Of a DNA stretch of 15,190 bases, positions 14,433 through 15,190 are shown piece by piece. The DNA is from Bog-473 sp963840245 (lineage in GTDB: Bacteria; Actinomycetota; Acidimicrobiia; Acidimicrobiales; RAAP-2). The notes beneath the pieces are model-generated. The model saw nothing but the letters and a program-made list of their open reading frames with translations, had not been told where the DNA came from and ran no database searches. Position 1 is the first letter of the stretch; every line of letters starts with the position of its first letter. The DNA lies in the NCBI GenBank assembly GCA_963840245.1, contig CAWIYI010000003.1:1-15190 (forward strand). The letters are read 5' to 3'. Both the position numbers and the translations under genes were made by a program.

Positions 14433-15190
14433 TCGACGGTCACCGTCTTCGCCAGGTTCCGGGGACGGTCGGGATCGTGCCCGTGGAGGCGGGCCAGGCG
14501 GTAGGCCACCTGCTGCAACGGCACGACGCCGACCACGGGCGAGAGCAGCGGGGAGGTCGGCGGCACCCACAGCACGTGGTCCGCCGCCGCGGCCGACTCC
14601 TCGTCACCGTCGTCGGCCAGCAGCACGACCGTGGCGCCGCGACTGCGCACCTCCGCGATGTTGGACAGCATCTTCTCCCAGAGCGGGTTGCGCGTGGCGA
14701 TGCCGACCACGACGGTGCCCGGCTCAATGAGCGCGATCGGCCCGTGCTTGAGCTCGCCCGCCGGGTAGCCCTCGGCCCGCAGGTAGGCCAGCTCCTTCAG
14801 CTTCAGCGCGCCTTCGAGGGCGACGGGGTAGCCGACGTGGCGCCCCAGGAAGAAGAAGTCGCGGGCGTCGGTCAGCTTGGCGGCCACGTCGTCGACGTCG
14901 CCGGCCCGCTCCAGCGCGTCCCCCACGAGGCCCGGCAGCGCTTCCATGGCATTGAGGATCTCGTTGATCTCCGACGCCGGCCGGGTGCCGAGGATCTGGG
15001 CCAGGTAGAGCCCCAGCACCTCGAGCGCCACGATCTGGGCCAGGTGGCACTTGGTCGAGGCCACGCCGATCTCGGGCCCTGCCCGCGTGTAGAGGACCCC
15101 GTCGGCGGCTCGGGCCATGGAGGAGTCGACCACGTTGGAGACCACGAGCACCCTGGCGCCCAGGCGTGACGCCTCACGCATGGCCTCCGA
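14429..15190 (-). CDS. glmS: Glutamine–fructose-6-phosphate aminotransferase, C-terminal isomerase part (runs off the right edge)
   Basis: GlmS makes glucosamine-6-phosphate, the entry point to amino sugars for peptidoglycan. Only the C-terminal 253 residues are in the window, roughly 40% of the usual 600–620. They cover the end of the first SIS domain (AGPEIGVASTK) and the second SIS domain with the isomerase active site: LEGALKLKELAYLRAEGYPAGELKHGP contains the catalytic Glu and His, and the C-terminal RPRNLAKTVTVE contains the lysine that forms the Schiff base with fructose-6-phosphate. The glutaminase domain lies beyond the right edge. The stop (14431–14429) overlaps the GTG of the AcpS–Nnr fusion, so glmS is an upstream member of the same operon. 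Confidence 0.97.
   Translation of the reverse strand, partial: SEAMREASRLGARVLVVSNVVDSSMARAADGVLYTRAGPEIGVASTKCHLAQIVALEVLGLYLAQILGTRPASEINEILNAMEALPGLVGDALERAGDVDDVAAKLTDARDFFFLGRHVGYPVALEGALKLKELAYLRAEGYPAGELKHGPIALIEPGTVVVGIATRNPLWEKMLSNIAEVRSRGATVVLLADDGDEESAAAADHVLWVPPTSPLLSPVVGVVPLQQVAYRLARLHGHDPDRPRNLAKTVTVE

Overview
The window is about 15.2 kb of GC-rich DNA with long overlapping reading frames, GTG starts and tightly overlapping genes. The gene order glmS – acpS/nnr – alr – (udg) – tsaE – tsaB – rimI … groES – groEL is the conserved actinobacterial order (compare Mycobacterium tuberculosis Rv3436c to Rv3417c). A deep-branching high-GC actinobacterium, for example of the Acidimicrobiia type, fits best; that assignment is inference.

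Left end (1–2500, minus strand): the start of a secreted protein gene that runs off the window, then groEL and groES. The groES promoter carries a HrcA-type CIRCE operator. groEL reads 27 codons past its usual Gly-Gly-Met tail, through a strong hairpin that looks like its old terminator.

Middle (2500–8500): an accessory block of mixed orientation lies between groES and rimI. Plus strand: a secreted protein of unknown function, a GH13 alpha-glucosidase, a frameshifted remnant of a GT1-type glycosyltransferase, and a SAM-dependent methyltransferase with a DUF4214-like N-terminus and an apparently leaderless promoter. Minus strand: an aldo/keto reductase and a pyridoxamine-phosphate-oxidase-like flavin protein. 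In many actinobacteria tsaD sits between rimI and groES; it is absent from this window.

Right end (8503–15190, minus strand): a housekeeping operon transcribed right to left. It contains the 3' part of glmS (amino-sugar supply for the cell wall), an in-frame fusion of holo-ACP synthase with NAD(P)H-hydrate epimerase and dehydratase, alanine racemase, a family-4 uracil-DNA glycosylase, tsaE, tsaB and rimI. From glmS to tsaE each gene overlaps the next by 4–8 bases, which suggests translational coupling. The chain breaks between tsaE and tsaB, where a 266-bp-period tandem duplication holds a second copy of the tsaE tail, the spacer and the tsaB start.

The most notable points are this duplication, the groEL stop-loss, the AcpS–NnrE–NnrD fusion, the displaced tsaD, and an operator-like 16-bp triple repeat upstream of the secreted-protein gene. 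I see no mobile-element genes, CRISPR array, tRNA or rRNA.
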